Source of the DNA: Sporolactobacillus sp. THM19-2
GTDB lineage: Bacteria; Bacillota; Bacilli; Bacillales; Sporolactobacillaceae
Length of the DNA: 64,000 bases
Assembly: GCF_004153195.1 (NCBI RefSeq)
Contig: NZ_SEMC01000008.1
Coordinates: 51,969-115,968 of the forward strand
Direction of reading: 5' to 3'
This document shows positions 15,888 through 25,419 of this stretch, in pieces. The notes under the pieces were generated by a model. It was not told the origin of the DNA. It did no database searches and saw only the letters and a list, made by a program, of their open reading frames with translations. Each line of letters opens with the position of its first letter. Within the stretch, counting starts at the first letter, position 1. The translations under genes were made by a program, and so were the position numbers.

Positions 15888-16793
15888 TCACTTAAAATCC
15901 TTCAGGTCCTGTTTTTTCCCAATAAGAATCATGACGTCAACTGTAACTTTCTCAGGTCCTTCCAGCGCCCAGATTCTCCGGGTGTCATCATCCGTATTCC
16001 AGGCAAGAGGCGTCATACAGATCAGCGATTGCCTCCCTGCTGCATCCATCTTACAGGTATATGAAAACTGTTTTGATTGAAAATCAGGGTAATTCTGACG
16101 AAAGTGAGCCAGTATCTCACTATTTGAATACTTTTCTCTTGAAGAATTTTTATAAAGATATCTACGCAGTTCCTGAAGATAACGCCTTTCAGGGACGACT
16201 TTTATGACAAAACCGTCTGGATGCAGCAGGTGATCAAATACCTGATAATTTGAGGGAGAAAGAATATTCAGTATGATATCAAAACTTCCCGGGAAAAAAG
16301 GAGGCTGAGTAAGGTCAGCTACGATCCATGTCTGACTGTGAAATTTTTTCGCGGCCTGTTCGATTCCCGCTTTTGATAAATCCATTCCTACACCTGTCAC
16401 ATGATTCGTTTTCTGAAGCAAGCGGCATAGTGCTGCCAAATGAGTCCCTTCCCCGCAACCCATATCAGCAATTTTTAAATTTTTCCCTGGCATGCCCGTT
16501 GCTTTTCTGATCATTTGTGTGATCTGCCGAATGAGGGGATTAAAAAAGCCCAGATCAAACATGACCTTTCGTCTGGCTTCAAAAAGTTCCTTACCGTAGT
16601 CATCATGTACTTTTCTATTCAGCAGATTCAAATAACCCTGTCTGGAAAAATCAAAGGTATGTCGGTTTATACAAATCATACTTTTTAAATCGGTAACCTT
16701 CATCGAAGATCCACACACCGGGCATCTGAAAAGACTTTCTATTCTTCTGACTCGTTCTGCACTGCCTGTCCTGTTGCTGACTCCCTTACTCAA
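15888..16793 (-). CDS. 23S rRNA (guanine-N1)-methyltransferase, RlmA family
   Basis: 301 residues. An N-terminal zinc finger (FRCPVCGSSM...MICINRH, about 22-45) is followed by the family FDFSRQGYLNLL segment. A class I SAM-dependent methyltransferase fold follows with motif I IADMGCGEGTHL near 108-119 and LNILSPSNYQVF. RlmA(I) modifies G745 and RlmA(II) G748 of 23S rRNA; the latter affects tylosin-class macrolides, and the sequence alone does not separate them. Start is TTG at 16793 with AGGTG upstream. Confidence 0.87.
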   Translation of the reverse strand: MSKGVSNRTGSAERVRRIESLFRCPVCGSSMKVTDLKSMICINRHTFDFSRQGYLNLLNRKVHDDYGKELFEARRKVMFDLGFFNPLIRQITQMIRKATGMPGKNLKIADMGCGEGTHLAALCRLLQKTNHVTGVGMDLSKAGIEQAAKKFHSQTWIVADLTQPPFFPGSFDIILNILSPSNYQVFDHLLHPDGFVIKVVPERRYLQELRRYLYKNSSREKYSNSEILAHFRQNYPDFQSKQFSYTCKMDAAGRQSLICMTPLAWNTDDDTRRIWALEGPEKVTVDVMILIGKKQDLKDFK

Positions 16794-16927
16794 ATGATCA
16801 CCTGATTTCCTTGTTCCGTTGAGTTAACCTGTTCCTTTTTGATTTTATTTCCAATTTCATCCATGTTTTTTTCAATCACATCTTCCATCTGGGTGAATAT
16901 CCTAGTGTTGAAAAGGAGAGGATTAAA

Positions 16928-17284
16928 GTGTCATATAATCAAATGGATTCAAACAACACGCCAACTCTGTTTGAGCCCCACCTCATACCAGAAAACGCAA
17001 CTCTACCCCGGAATGATGATATTGAAAGTATCCGTAATATGTGCCACAAATACATGAATTATCATGTGATCGTCAGTTTGAAAGACGGCTCACAACAGGA
17101 AGGCATTATTGAAAGTATGAACGATCAGGGGATCATCATGCTCGTTCCTGAAGATATTGATGGAGATGATGACAGACAGTTTTTTGGCTATGGATACCGT
17201 CCAAGATTCAGGAGATTTCGTCGGTTCCTCTTTCCGTTCTTCTTTTTCGTACCTCCGTTTATCTATCCCTATCCTTATTATTAA
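16928..17284 (+). CDS. Small LSm-like protein with an aromatic, arginine-rich tail
   Basis: 118 residues. Residues about 40-77 (YMNYHVIVSLKDGSQQEGII and following) look like an Sm-type beta barrel strand pattern, as in Hfq. The last 35 residues are almost all Arg, Phe, Tyr and Pro and end PYPYY, a composition seen in spore-coat or spore-surface proteins of Bacillales. The start is GTG with AAAAGGAGAGG. It is divergent from rlmA. I infer a sporulation-associated role from composition only; no clear sigma-E, -G or -K promoter was found. Confidence 0.72.
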   Translation: MSYNQMDSNNTPTLFEPHLIPENATLPRNDDIESIRNMCHKYMNYHVIVSLKDGSQQEGIIESMNDQGIIMLVPEDIDGDDDRQFFGYGYRPRFRRFRRFLFPFFFFVPPFIYPYPYY

Positions 17285-17295
17285 ATATCTTACAG

Positions 17296-17318
17296 TAAAT
17301 CAGTCCTGCCGGGCTGAT
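17296..17318. terminator. Possible shared terminator between convergent genes
   Basis: AATCAG-TCCTGCCGGG-CTGATT lies between the LSm-like gene and the ECF gene, which converge. Neither strand has a good U-run, so it is weak. Confidence 0.3.
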
Positions 17319-17329
17319 TCGTACATAAT

Positions 17330-17923
17330 CTATTGATTTCGATACTTCCGGATTTTTCTCAGAGGGCCTGCAACCGCTGGAGAGATGATACCTGCTGCCA
17401 CGGCCTCCGCCAGCCCGTTTGTCAGAACAACCATGAGAAGAGCCGGTAATAATTTCGTAACATCCATGTGCAAAACATTGGCATAGGGAACGCGATAAAA
17501 CAGATAAATCAGTCCCAGCACGAGTATCGTGTTTGTCAGCGAACCCAGCACTCCGGCGATGACCATTGACAGCCAGTCAAACACTTTAACTTTTTTCAGG
17601 CCAAGGTAAACATAACCCGCAACTAAGCCAATTAATACCCTCGGTAATACAGAAATCAGCGGGTTTGTAAAAACAATGGGAGCGATTGGACTGGTTGGAA
17701 AGGTATAGGCACGAATAAACGTTATCAGACCCCAGATTCCGCCGACCAGTGCGCCATCCAGGGGCCCCAGAACAAGCGCCGCAATGATCACGGTAATATG
17801 AATCAGTGTCAGACTGAATGGTCCGACTGGAATATAACCAAGAAAAGGAATAAAATTCTGTAAAATAATGATAGCCGTAAATATGCTCAATAACACCAAT
17901 CTGTAGGTTTGCCGGTGCTGCAT
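17330..17923 (-). CDS. ECF transporter S-component (vitamin-type substrate)
   Basis: 197 residues with five or six membrane helices. LVLLSIFTAIIILQNFIPFL, then GPFSLTLIHITVIIAALVLGP and GALVGGIWGLITFIRAY, is the pattern of substrate-binding subunits that pair with the shared EcfA-EcfA'-EcfT module. It resembles S-components proposed for pantothenate, but the substrate cannot be read with certainty. ATG at 17923 follows GGGAG by 8 nt and is preferred over a 12-residue extension. No riboswitch was recognised upstream. Confidence 0.8.
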   Translation of the reverse strand: MQHRQTYRLVLLSIFTAIIILQNFIPFLGYIPVGPFSLTLIHITVIIAALVLGPLDGALVGGIWGLITFIRAYTFPTSPIAPIVFTNPLISVLPRVLIGLVAGYVYLGLKKVKVFDWLSMVIAGVLGSLTNTILVLGLIYLFYRVPYANVLHMDVTKLLPALLMVVLTNGLAEAVAAGIISPAVAGPLRKIRKYRNQ

Positions 17924-18224
17924 CACGATAACTCCCGTCACGTCAAATTGATCACCCATAATCTTATCACATTATGAACGATGATTCCTTTTATCAGGAA
18001 CAGAAAAAATTTAAACGGGATGATCCCATGTGACGTTCATTTAAATAGACAGGCTCTTTTATCCTTCGTCCTGTCCTTATGAGGTGAAATTTTATGGTTT
18101 ATCTTTTACGATTTTGTTGTACGCTTCAATCGTATTGTCTTACTTTTCAGAATAGATAAAATTAACATAGGCAACATTATATTCTAGTTCATGAGCGTGT
18201 GTGAATTGTTGCTTTAGTGATTTT
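17924..18224. other. Non-coding spacer around the ECF promoter and orphan-gene 3' end
   Basis: Holds a GACAGG/CCTGTC hairpin (about 18051-18078) and a small TTCC/GGAA hairpin near 17985-18000. The part from about 18080 on is strongly AT-rich like the neighbouring orphan gene. No RNA gene or further coding frame is evident. Confidence 0.4.
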
Positions 18225-19130
18225 TCATTGTTCGGATGCCTCCTGTAGTTTATTTTCTTTATGACTTTCTATATAATTTTCTAACAATTTGACTGCTTCA
18301 GTAAATTTGATATGGTACTTTTTAGTCTGCTCTGCGTCTATGATTCCGATCTCTCCAAGATTCTTGATTCCCTCTCCTACATTGTCAACTGGAACATGAA
18401 AAGTATTATCACCAAATTGATACAACAGTAAATAATTTACATCATAGACAGTTTCATTTATAATTTCATAATGCCCACCATACATAAAATCACAATTATC
18501 ATAATCCCCGCAAAATTGATAATCTAATTTTCCACTCATTTTATCTGAGTTATATTTACTTTCACCCTCCGGATCGCCTACCCACACTTCATTTTCCTGT
18601 TCATGTTTTATATCTTGTGTGTGATAACCTAGTAATTCCATTCTATTTTCACTGATTAATTTAGCAATAACAGCATCTTTCAGATCATATAATTTTTGCT
18701 GTCGGGTTTTGGCAGCATGTACAACTCTATGATTTCCAGATGAATAATTTCTACCTTTAGTGTCTCTTGATTTTTTAGCGGATTTATTGATGAGATAAAG
18801 TGCTTCCGACAAATTTTTATCTGTTGGTTCAATGTCATCAATTTTTATAATGATACGTCTCGTAGTCTTGGTGTTCGATTTTTCATATAATTTGTATCTC
18901 GTTAATTTTGTCCCTGCATGATATTCAATAATTGCTTCAATTTCATTTTCATTAATTACCTTAAAATGTTCTTTTCTCCACTGTGTTTTCGTTTTCAGGT
19001 TTTCAGGGACTTCATCCCACCAGTGGAACTTAGGCAGCCATGTTTCTTTATCAACTTTAGGAACAGTCGGATATTTCTTTCTCGCCTCTTTTAGTTTTCT
19101 TTCATATTCCAGTTTTTCTTTCTTATTCAT
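18225..19130 (-). CDS. AT-rich orphan gene, unknown function
   Basis: 301 residues, strongly charged (MNKKEKLEYERKLKEARKKY at the start), no signal peptide or membrane helix, no motif I recognise. The middle contains NHRVVHAAKTRQQKLYDL and the C-terminal third an acidic, Tyr- and Asp-rich CGDYDNCDFMYGGHYEI segment. Base composition is visibly richer in A+T than neighbouring core genes, and it sits alone between the ECF gene and glnA where B. subtilis has nothing similar, so recent acquisition is likely. SD GGGGAG lies 8 nt before the ATG. Phage or plasmid cargo and a stand-alone defence factor are possible; there is no direct evidence for either. Confidence 0.75.
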   Translation of the reverse strand: MNKKEKLEYERKLKEARKKYPTVPKVDKETWLPKFHWWDEVPENLKTKTQWRKEHFKVINENEIEAIIEYHAGTKLTRYKLYEKSNTKTTRRIIIKIDDIEPTDKNLSEALYLINKSAKKSRDTKGRNYSSGNHRVVHAAKTRQQKLYDLKDAVIAKLISENRMELLGYHTQDIKHEQENEVWVGDPEGESKYNSDKMSGKLDYQFCGDYDNCDFMYGGHYEIINETVYDVNYLLLYQFGDNTFHVPVDNVGEGIKNLGEIGIIDAEQTKKYHIKFTEAVKLLENYIESHKENKLQEASEQ

Positions 19131-19251
19131 TTATCTTCTCCCCCTCATCGTCTTCATCATTTTAACCGGCCAGAGCAACAATCAACTTTCCCTCGAATAT
19201 TTTATCCTATCCACCCTCTTAGACATACAGCAGCCGTATTGATGGTGGCAT

Positions 19252-19294
19252 AACAAAACTCCCCTGTCGCCATGAGCGCCAGGGGAGTTTTGTA
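19252..19294 (-). terminator. glnA terminator
   Basis: AAAACTCCCCTG pairs with CAGGGGAGTTTT around a GC-rich loop, ending in TTTTGTTATG on the minus strand. It closes the glnR-glnA operon. Confidence 0.87.
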
Positions 19295-19303
19295 TAATAA
19301 GTA

Positions 19304-20638
19304 TTAGTACTGTTCCATATACTGATCTCTTTCCCACTGATGTACCTGAGTTCTAAACATATCCCACTCAATGTCCTTTGCATCATTGAAACGGGAAACA
19401 GTATGTTCACCGAGAGCACCAGTGATCACAGGATCAGCATTAAAAACTGCCAGAGCATCTTTCAAATTAGCCGGAAGTTCATGAATACCAAGTTTTTCAC
19501 GTTCTTCGTCATCCATTACATAGATGCTGCGATCAACCGGATCCATTGGAGTCAGTTTTTCTTTGACACCGTCAAGTCCGGCAGCCAGAATAGCAGCCAT
19601 ACCCAGGTATGGGTTTGTAGCCGGGTCAACGCTTCTGACTTCAATACGTGTGCTGAGTCCACGGGCAGCAGGGATGCGGACCAGAGCACTTCTGTTGCTT
19701 AGAGACCATGCCACATAGCTGGGTGCTTCATAGCCGGGAACCAGTCGTTTGTACGAGTTGACTATCGGGTTCGTGATTGCCGTGAACGCACGGGCGTGTT
19801 TTAATACACCTGCGATGAAAGACTTAGCTGTCTCGCTCAGACCGTCGCTCGACGATTCGTCATAGAACGCGTTGACATTGCCCTTAAACAGCGACATGTT
19901 TGAGTGCATACCTGAGCCATTAACGCCAAACAGAGGCTTCGGCATAAATGTCGCATGCAATTTGTGCTGGCGTGCAATCGTTTTGACAACCAGTTTAAAT
20001 GTCTGGATGTTATCACATGTTCTGACCGCATCGGCATATTTGAAATCAATTTCATGCTGGCCAGGTGCTACTTCATGGTGAGAAGCTTCAATTTCGAAGC
20101 CCATGTCTTCGAGTTCAAGCACGATGTCACGGCGACAATTTTCGCCAAGATCTGTAGGAGCAAGGTCAAAATAACCGCCTTTATCATTCAGTTCCATGGT
20201 TGGTTTTCCGTTTTCATCAACTTTAAACAGGAAAAATTCCGGTTCCGGTCCGATATTGAATGCGGTAAAACCAAGCTTTTTCATTTCTTCTAATTCTGCT
20301 TTAAGCACATTACGAGGATCACCAAAGAATGGCTTGCCATCCGGCGTATGAATATCACAGATCATACGGGCAACTTTACCCTTTTCTGCCGTCCAGGGGA
20401 ATACGACGAAACTGTCATAATCCGGATAAAGGAGCATATCCGATTCTTCAATTCTTACAAATCCTTCAATTGAGGAACCGTCAAACATAATTTTGTTATC
20501 CAGTGCTTTTTCCAGCTGGCTGACCGGAATCTCGACATTTTTTATGATTCCGAGCAGGTCAGTGAATTGCAGACGGATAAACTTAACATTCGCTTCATTT
20601 ACTTTGGAAATAATGTCTTCTTTTGTAAACTTTGCCAT
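19304..20638 (-). CDS. glnA: Glutamine synthetase, type I-alpha
   Basis: ATP-dependent ligation of ammonia to glutamate. 444 residues, the Gram-positive I-alpha length lacking the adenylylation site. Landmarks: [14 protein letters not shown] near 25, [17 protein letters not shown] near 50-66, the metal ligands in [14 protein letters not shown] (about 185-198), [10 protein letters not shown] (about 240-249) and [17 protein letters not shown] (about 287-303). In Bacillus the feedback-inhibited enzyme also signals nitrogen status to GlnR and TnrA. It is second in the glnR-glnA operon, 56 bp after glnR, with GGAGG as SD. Confidence 0.97.
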   Translation of the reverse strand: MAKFTKEDIISKVNEANVKFIRLQFTDLLGIIKNVEIPVSQLEKALDNKIMFDGSSIEGFVRIEESDMLLYPDYDSFVVFPWTAEKGKVARMICDIHTPDGKPFFGDPRNVLKAELEEMKKLGFTAFNIGPEPEFFLFKVDENGKPTMELNDKGGYFDLAPTDLGENCRRDIVLELEDMGFEIEASHHEVAPGQHEIDFKYADAVRTCDNIQTFKLVVKTIARQHKLHATFMPKPLFGVNGSGMHSNMSLFKGNVNAFYDESSSDGLSETAKSFIAGVLKHARAFTAITNPIVNSYKRLVPGYEAPSYVAWSLSNRSALVRIPAARGLSTRIEVRSVDPATNPYLGMAAILAAGLDGVKEKLTPMDPVDRSIYVMDDEEREKLGIHELPANLKDALAVFNADPVITGALGEHTVSRFNDAKDIEWDMFRTQVHQWERDQYMEQY

Positions 20639-20694
20639 TCTTGATCCTCCCCAAAAATAAGTTTCATTAGAACAAATTTATATACAGGGAATAT

Positions 20695-21081
20695 TCACTT
20701 GAAAAATCGCGAAAGGTCCCCTTGTATCAGTGATGCTTTTCCGAATTTGCCTGCATTGACAAGTTCGTTTTTAAGGAATTTCATAAGTTCTTCTTCCGTC
20801 AGTTTCTTCTTCGCGTCTGCAGGTCGATTAGGATGGACAGGTTTTTCGCTCAGCACACGTCGAATCCCTGCCAGGTTTACGCCCTCATCCAGCAGGGATT
20901 TTATGTCCAGCAACCGATCTACATCATTAAATGAAAAAACGCGGCGGTTACCTGCAGAACGCTCAGGATGTATCAGTTCATTTTCTTCATAGTACCGGAT
21001 TTGCCTTGCAGACAATCCGGTAAGTTTCTGGACAATACCCATGGAGAACAAGGGCATTGAGCGGCGTACACTGTCATCCAT
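20695..21081 (-). CDS. glnR: MerR-family nitrogen repressor GlnR
   Basis: 128 residues. The MerR winged helix (about 12-80, GLSARQIRYYEENELIHPERSAGNRR) is followed by a short C-terminal tail ending ELVNAGKFGKASLIQGDLSRFFK, the autoinhibitory segment relieved by feedback-inhibited glutamine synthetase. GlnR represses glnRA under nitrogen excess. It is first gene of glnR-glnA. Confidence 0.95.
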   Translation of the reverse strand: MDDSVRRSMPLFSMGIVQKLTGLSARQIRYYEENELIHPERSAGNRRVFSFNDVDRLLDIKSLLDEGVNLAGIRRVLSEKPVHPNRPADAKKKLTEEELMKFLKNELVNAGKFGKASLIQGDLSRFFK

Positions 21082-21108
21082 ATTGCCTCATGCTCCTTTC
21101 CTATGCAC

Positions 21109-21158
21109 ATTATAACGTCCGATAATATAGTTGTCAATGGATGTAAGGTTATATTACG
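21109..21158 (-). promoter_or_regulatory. Consensus glnRA promoter with GlnR operator
   Basis: Minus-strand TTGACA (21132-21137), 17-bp spacer and TATAAT (21109-21114) form a perfect sigma-A promoter. Just upstream, TGTAA-N7-TTACG (21142-21158) matches the GlnR/TnrA consensus TGTNA-N7-TNACA at all but the last position. Such a strong promoter fits a gene controlled by repression. Confidence 0.75.
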
Positions 21159-21203
21159 GTGTAATGACAGAACAATTTAACAGTATTGTAACAGCTTGTA
21201 TTC

Positions 21204-22469
21204 TCAGATTTTAAGCAATCCTCTCTCAGCAAGATGATTACACGCCATCAGAAGAGCTGCTTTGACATGTTCAAAGGTCAGACCGCCCTGTATGTAAAGC
21301 GTGTATGGAGGGCGTATCGGACCATCAGCTGTCAGCTCAAGACTTGCCCCCTGGACAAAGGTACCGGCAGCCATAATGATTTTGTCCTGATAGCCGGGCA
21401 TCGGGCTTGGATAAGGCGTGACATGAGAATTTATCGGCGAAGCCATTTGTATAGCCTGGCAGAATGCAATCATCTGGCTGGGATCATGAAATGTCACCGT
21501 TTGAATCAGATCCGTCCTTGTCGCATCCCATGATGGGGTGGTCTCCATGCCCATGCTTTCCATCAATGCCGCGGTGAAAACAGCCCCTTTCAACGCCTGC
21601 GCAACCATGTGCGGAGCCAGGAAAAACCCCTGATACTGGTTCTGAAGTTCACCAAGCGCGGGACCCACTTCCTTCCCCTGTCCGGGAACCGTCAGGCGTT
21701 CCGCACACAGGTCTACAAACTTTTTCTTCCCTGCAATATAACCCCCGGTTTTTGCCAGACCACCACCGGGATTTTTTATCAGCGACCCGGCCATCAGATC
21801 TGCACCGACGTGGCAGGGTTCAAGGGTCTCCGTGAATTCGCCGTAACAGTTATCAATAAACACAATCACGTCCGGATGAACTTTTTTTATGGCGGCAATC
21901 GCTTCGCCAATCTGATGTACGGTCAGTGACGGACGGTTACTGTAACCGCGGGAACGCTGAATCGCAACCATTTTCGTTGCAGGCCCGATTTCCCTGATCA
22001 CTTTATCCGTATCGATTCGGCCATCTTTAAGCGGGATCGTACGGAAATGGATACCAAAATCTCTCAGTGATCCATGCCCGGAAACGCCTCCGCCGATCAC
22101 TTCTTCCAATGTGTCATAGGGATTCCCCGTTATGTATATGAATTCGTCATGTGGCCTTAACAGGCCGAAAAGAGCGATTGTAATCGCGTGTGTACCGGAG
22201 ATGATCTGTGACCGGACGAGTCCGGATTCCGCCCCAAAACAGTCGGCGTAGACAGCTTCTATTCCTTCCCTTCCAAAGTCGTCATAACCATAACCTGTTG
22301 TTCCATTAAAATGTGCATCACTGATTTTATTTTTCTTAAAACAGGAAAGAACGCGGTACTGATTCTCCTGAGCAACCCTGTCAATATAGTCCAGCTGTTT
22401 TTGTATTTCATTTTCCACCTCCTCTGTGCGTTCTCTCAGTTGCCTGCCAAATGTCATGGTTTCAAACAT
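21204..22469 (-). CDS. ynbB: YnbB, PLP-dependent Cys/Met-metabolism-fold protein
   Basis: 421 residues of the fold type I PLP enzymes, often annotated aluminium-resistance protein or methionine gamma-lyase-like. The family block HFNGTTGYGYDDFGREG lies near 54-70 and the PLP lysine in LMAGSLIKNPGGGLAKTGG near 230. In B. subtilis ynbB has been linked to 5-aminopentanol modification of elongation factor P. The gene ymfI at 53.3 kb belongs to the same process. Its ATG shares one base with the hflX stop (TAATG), so the two are coupled. Confidence 0.92.
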   Translation of the reverse strand: MFETMTFGRQLRERTEEVENEIQKQLDYIDRVAQENQYRVLSCFKKNKISDAHFNGTTGYGYDDFGREGIEAVYADCFGAESGLVRSQIISGTHAITIALFGLLRPHDEFIYITGNPYDTLEEVIGGGVSGHGSLRDFGIHFRTIPLKDGRIDTDKVIREIGPATKMVAIQRSRGYSNRPSLTVHQIGEAIAAIKKVHPDVIVFIDNCYGEFTETLEPCHVGADLMAGSLIKNPGGGLAKTGGYIAGKKKFVDLCAERLTVPGQGKEVGPALGELQNQYQGFFLAPHMVAQALKGAVFTAALMESMGMETTPSWDATRTDLIQTVTFHDPSQMIAFCQAIQMASPINSHVTPYPSPMPGYQDKIIMAAGTFVQGASLELTADGPIRPPYTLYIQGGLTFEHVKAALLMACNHLAERGLLKI

Positions 22470-23725
22470 TACTCATTCTCCTCATGGTCTGAAAAAATTT
22501 CGGTGATCAATTTTGATCCTGTGGGGGTTTCCGGAAAAACATAGCCGTCGGTAACATAGGTTTGCGACTCCGCCTCAAATTGCTGCTGCAAAATAATAGA
22601 ATGTCTCTTTGCTTCCTGAAGCAGGCCGCCTTCACCTGCGGGTATCCTGCATCGATAAGGCTTCATCTGATGAATCAGTTTTTTCCGGATGGCAGCCAAT
22701 ATGCGTTTCCGGTCTGAAACATTTCTCGCTGATACCAGAAGTGCATCAGGTGGAACAATAAATGGAGTGGTCAGCAAATCTTTTTTGTTGTAAATGTTCA
22801 GGACCGGAATGTCGTCTGCACCAAGTTCAGCTAACAGGGTATGAACTGTCTGTTCCTGCCGAAGTAGATCCGGATCTGACGCATCGATCACATGAAGAAT
22901 CAGATGAGCGCCCAGAACCTCCTCTAACGTCGAACGAAATGCAGCTACCAGTTGTATTGGCAAGTCCTTAATGAATCCAACGGTATCCGATAACAGGCAA
23001 GTGAATCCCTCATGAAGTCTTAATTTTCTGGTTAATGGATCAAGTGTCGCAAATAACTTGTCCTCCTCAACAGTATGAGACAAGGTTAATTGATTGAAAA
23101 GTGTGGATTTACCGGCATTTGTGTAACCTACCAGCGCAATCTGGCACTGATTTTGCGTGACGCGTCTCTCTCTGTATTGCTGTCTGTGCCTGACAACAAT
23201 ATCCAGCCGATGGGCTATATCTTTCATTCTGCTGCGGATATAACGCCGGTCTGTTTCCAGTTTTGTCTCCCCTGGTCCTCTTGTTCCTATTCCCGCGCCA
23301 AGGCGGGACAGTGAATCTCTCATCCCGCTGAGACGCGGGAGCAGATACTGCAGCTGAGCCAGTTCAACCTGCAGCTTTCCTTCTCGTGAGTTTGCCCGCA
23401 TAGCAAATATATCAAGGATCAGTTGTGTTCTGTCCAGTACTTTTCCCATTAATATACTGCTCAGCCGCCCCTGCTGCCCTGGGGACAGCTCCCCATTAAA
23501 AATGATTGTTTCCGCATTCAGCTGTTTCTGAAGGGCAGACAATTCGTGCAGTTTCCCTTTACCTATGTATGTAGCTGGTTCTATTTTCTGCCTTTTTTGT
23601 TTCAGTATCGATACAACCTGGCCGCCGGCCGTCTTAGTCAGTGAGATCAGTTCCTGAAGTGAGGATTCAAAATAATCATTCGTTACTTCCGGTAACTGAC
23701 AGCAAGCGAGAATGACATTCTCCAT
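22469..23725 (-). CDS. hflX: Ribosome-associated GTPase HflX
   Basis: 418 residues. The N-terminal nucleotide-binding domain has ETIIFNGELSPGQQGRL. The linker has GRGPGETKLETDRRYIRSRM-type sequence. The G domain has G1 GYTNAGKSTLFN (about 203-214), G3 DTVGFIKDLP (about 248) and G4 NKKD (about 317). HflX splits stalled or hibernating ribosomes. It is coupled to ynbB by a one-base stop/start overlap, as in the ynbA-ynbB pair of B. subtilis. Confidence 0.93.
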   Translation of the reverse strand: MENVILACCQLPEVTNDYFESSLQELISLTKTAGGQVVSILKQKRQKIEPATYIGKGKLHELSALQKQLNAETIIFNGELSPGQQGRLSSILMGKVLDRTQLILDIFAMRANSREGKLQVELAQLQYLLPRLSGMRDSLSRLGAGIGTRGPGETKLETDRRYIRSRMKDIAHRLDIVVRHRQQYRERRVTQNQCQIALVGYTNAGKSTLFNQLTLSHTVEEDKLFATLDPLTRKLRLHEGFTCLLSDTVGFIKDLPIQLVAAFRSTLEEVLGAHLILHVIDASDPDLLRQEQTVHTLLAELGADDIPVLNIYNKKDLLTTPFIVPPDALLVSARNVSDRKRILAAIRKKLIHQMKPYRCRIPAGEGGLLQEAKRHSIILQQQFEAESQTYVTDGYVFPETPTGSKLITEIFSDHEENE

Positions 23726-23785
23726 AATAAACCTCTTTTTATCATACTTTGTTCAATGAGTCTGTTGATTTCGCTTCATATAAAG

Positions 23786-24739
23786 TCAGGGTTCGCCCGT
23801 TTCGGGTAATAATCTGTCGTCATCCATGACAAGATCACATGCTCGAATTGTCATCAATGACTCTCTGTCGAAGGTCCCTTCCCGAACCAGTCGAACGGCC
23901 TGCTGACGAATCATTTTTTCAATCAGATTTCGTACATATCTGCCGTTACTGAATTCGCTATCATGGTGGATGGCAGCCTTATACAGGTGTCTGGACAGAC
24001 GTTTCTCCGCCTCATTTGTCATCCTGTATTCGCGTTCGCTGATCATCTGTCTGGAAATAGTGAGTAACTCCTTCCCTGAAAAATCAGGAAATGACAGAAT
24101 AACAGGAAAACGTGATAACAGGCCTGGATTCATACCAAGAAACTGATCCATTTCGTTTGAGTAACCCGCAAGGATCAGAATAAAGTCATCTTTATGATCT
24201 TCCATTTGTTTAACGAGTGTGTCAATAGCCTCCCGTCCAAAATCTTTCTCTCCGCCACGGGCAAGCGCATATGCTTCATCAATAAACAGTACATTACCAA
24301 GTGATTTTTTCACCAGAACCCTTGTTTTCTGGGCGGTTTGCCCGATATATTCACCAACAAGATCCGCCCTGTCAGCTTCGATCAGCTGCCCTTTAGGCAG
24401 TATCTCCATCTCCCGGAATAAATCGCTTAACAGACGGGCCACCGTTGTCTTTCCCGTTCCAGGATTCCCTTTAAAAAGCATATGAAACGACTGTTTCCGG
24501 ACCTTGAGCTGCATTTCTTCTCTTCTTTTATAAACATACAGCCAGGCATAAAGTTCCTTCACCATTCGTTTCACTTCATCCAGACCGATCAGCCTGCTGA
24601 GCCTGTTTTCAATCTTCTCCAGAGGCGCATGACTGATTTTCTCATCCACAGGAAATGGAAGTGTAACGGCATTTTCTTTTTTCTGGTTAAAGATCACGTT
24701 GATCTGGCTCTTCTGTATATTTGTGTAAGCCTCCCGCAC
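23786..24739 (-). CDS. spoVK: Stage V sporulation protein K, CbxX/CfqX-type AAA ATPase
   Basis: 317 residues. A helical N-terminal part precedes an AAA+ domain with Walker A FKGNPGTGKTTVARLL (about 90-105), Walker B VLFIDEAYAL (about 149-158) and sensor/arginine-finger blocks LILAGYSNEMDQFL and NPGLLSRF. It is needed for late spore maturation in B. subtilis. GTG start at 24739 with GAGGGGG seven nt upstream. No clean sigma-E promoter was found upstream, although it would be expected. Confidence 0.92.
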   Translation of the reverse strand: MREAYTNIQKSQINVIFNQKKENAVTLPFPVDEKISHAPLEKIENRLSRLIGLDEVKRMVKELYAWLYVYKRREEMQLKVRKQSFHMLFKGNPGTGKTTVARLLSDLFREMEILPKGQLIEADRADLVGEYIGQTAQKTRVLVKKSLGNVLFIDEAYALARGGEKDFGREAIDTLVKQMEDHKDDFILILAGYSNEMDQFLGMNPGLLSRFPVILSFPDFSGKELLTISRQMISEREYRMTNEAEKRLSRHLYKAAIHHDSEFSNGRYVRNLIEKMIRQQAVRLVREGTFDRESLMTIRACDLVMDDDRLLPETGEP

Positions 24740-24902
24740 TGAGCAACCCCCTCACTGTTGCGCAACATACTCACTTTCCGGCCAGCTGTTTTTCTGTTTT
24801 ATTTCATGACGATTGGCCCTATGTAAATCAGCTGACAGAACTATCTTATGATTCATGTCGAACATTCAGAAGGGAGAAATACGTTAAAATAATTGGATGT
24901 AA

Positions 24903-24936
24903 AACAAGAGAGGCAGCAGCTGCCGCCTCTTCCTAT
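24903..24936 (-). terminator. hfq terminator
   Basis: AGAGGC-GGCAGCTGC-TGCCTCT type stem followed on the minus strand by CTTGTTTTAC, 75 bp after the hfq stop. Confidence 0.6.
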
Positions 24937-25010
24937 CTTGCTGGAGGATTTATGCCTGATCAGAAAAAAGTGACTTGACCGACTTTCTTCAATATGATGA
25001 ACAGCCTCCG

Positions 25011-25244
25011 TTACGATTCTTCCTGATTAGTCAGATTCACCGGCCGTGAAGGGGTGAATGTCGAAATAGCATGTTTAAAAATTAATTGCTGTTTACCCTC
25101 ACTGTCCAGAAGGACGGTAAAATTATCAAAAGCTTTCACTTTACCCTTGAGCTGGAAACCGCTGACCAGGAATACGGTCACGAAGATTCCGTCTTTACGC
25201 AACTGATTCAGAAAGGTATCCTGAATATTAATCGACTGTTTCAT
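25011..25244 (-). CDS. hfq: RNA chaperone Hfq
   Basis: 77 residues. Sm1 covers [34 protein letters not shown], and Sm2 covers [16 protein letters not shown] with the KHA motif used for uridine binding on the proximal face. It forms hexameric rings that bind small RNAs and A-rich tails. The miaA-hfq order is conserved in many bacteria. Strong SD GGAGGAAG. Confidence 0.97.
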   Translation of the reverse strand: MKQSINIQDTFLNQLRKDGIFVTVFLVSGFQLKGKVKAFDNFTVLLDSEGKQQLIFKHAISTFTPSRPVNLTNQEES

Positions 25245-25419
25245 TTTCTTCCTCCTCTTTTCTCTCTAACTACAATTATTCGCTTTAGATTAAATTTTTC
25301 CTGCAATAATTAAATGAAAATATTAAATCATTTTTCTGAGAAGAATGAAAATCTATCCTGCCAGAAAAAAGCCTAACATCATAATTATATTTTAATTTTC
25401 CATCATTTGCAAAGAATCA

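Noticed and set aside
17940..18220. Riboswitch upstream of the ECF S-component
   Set aside because: Only short local hairpins are seen; no TPP, FMN, cobalamin or preQ1 signature.
23090..23314. Plus-strand frames inside hflX and other core genes
   Set aside because: They are opposite-strand shadows of well-supported genes with no start signals.
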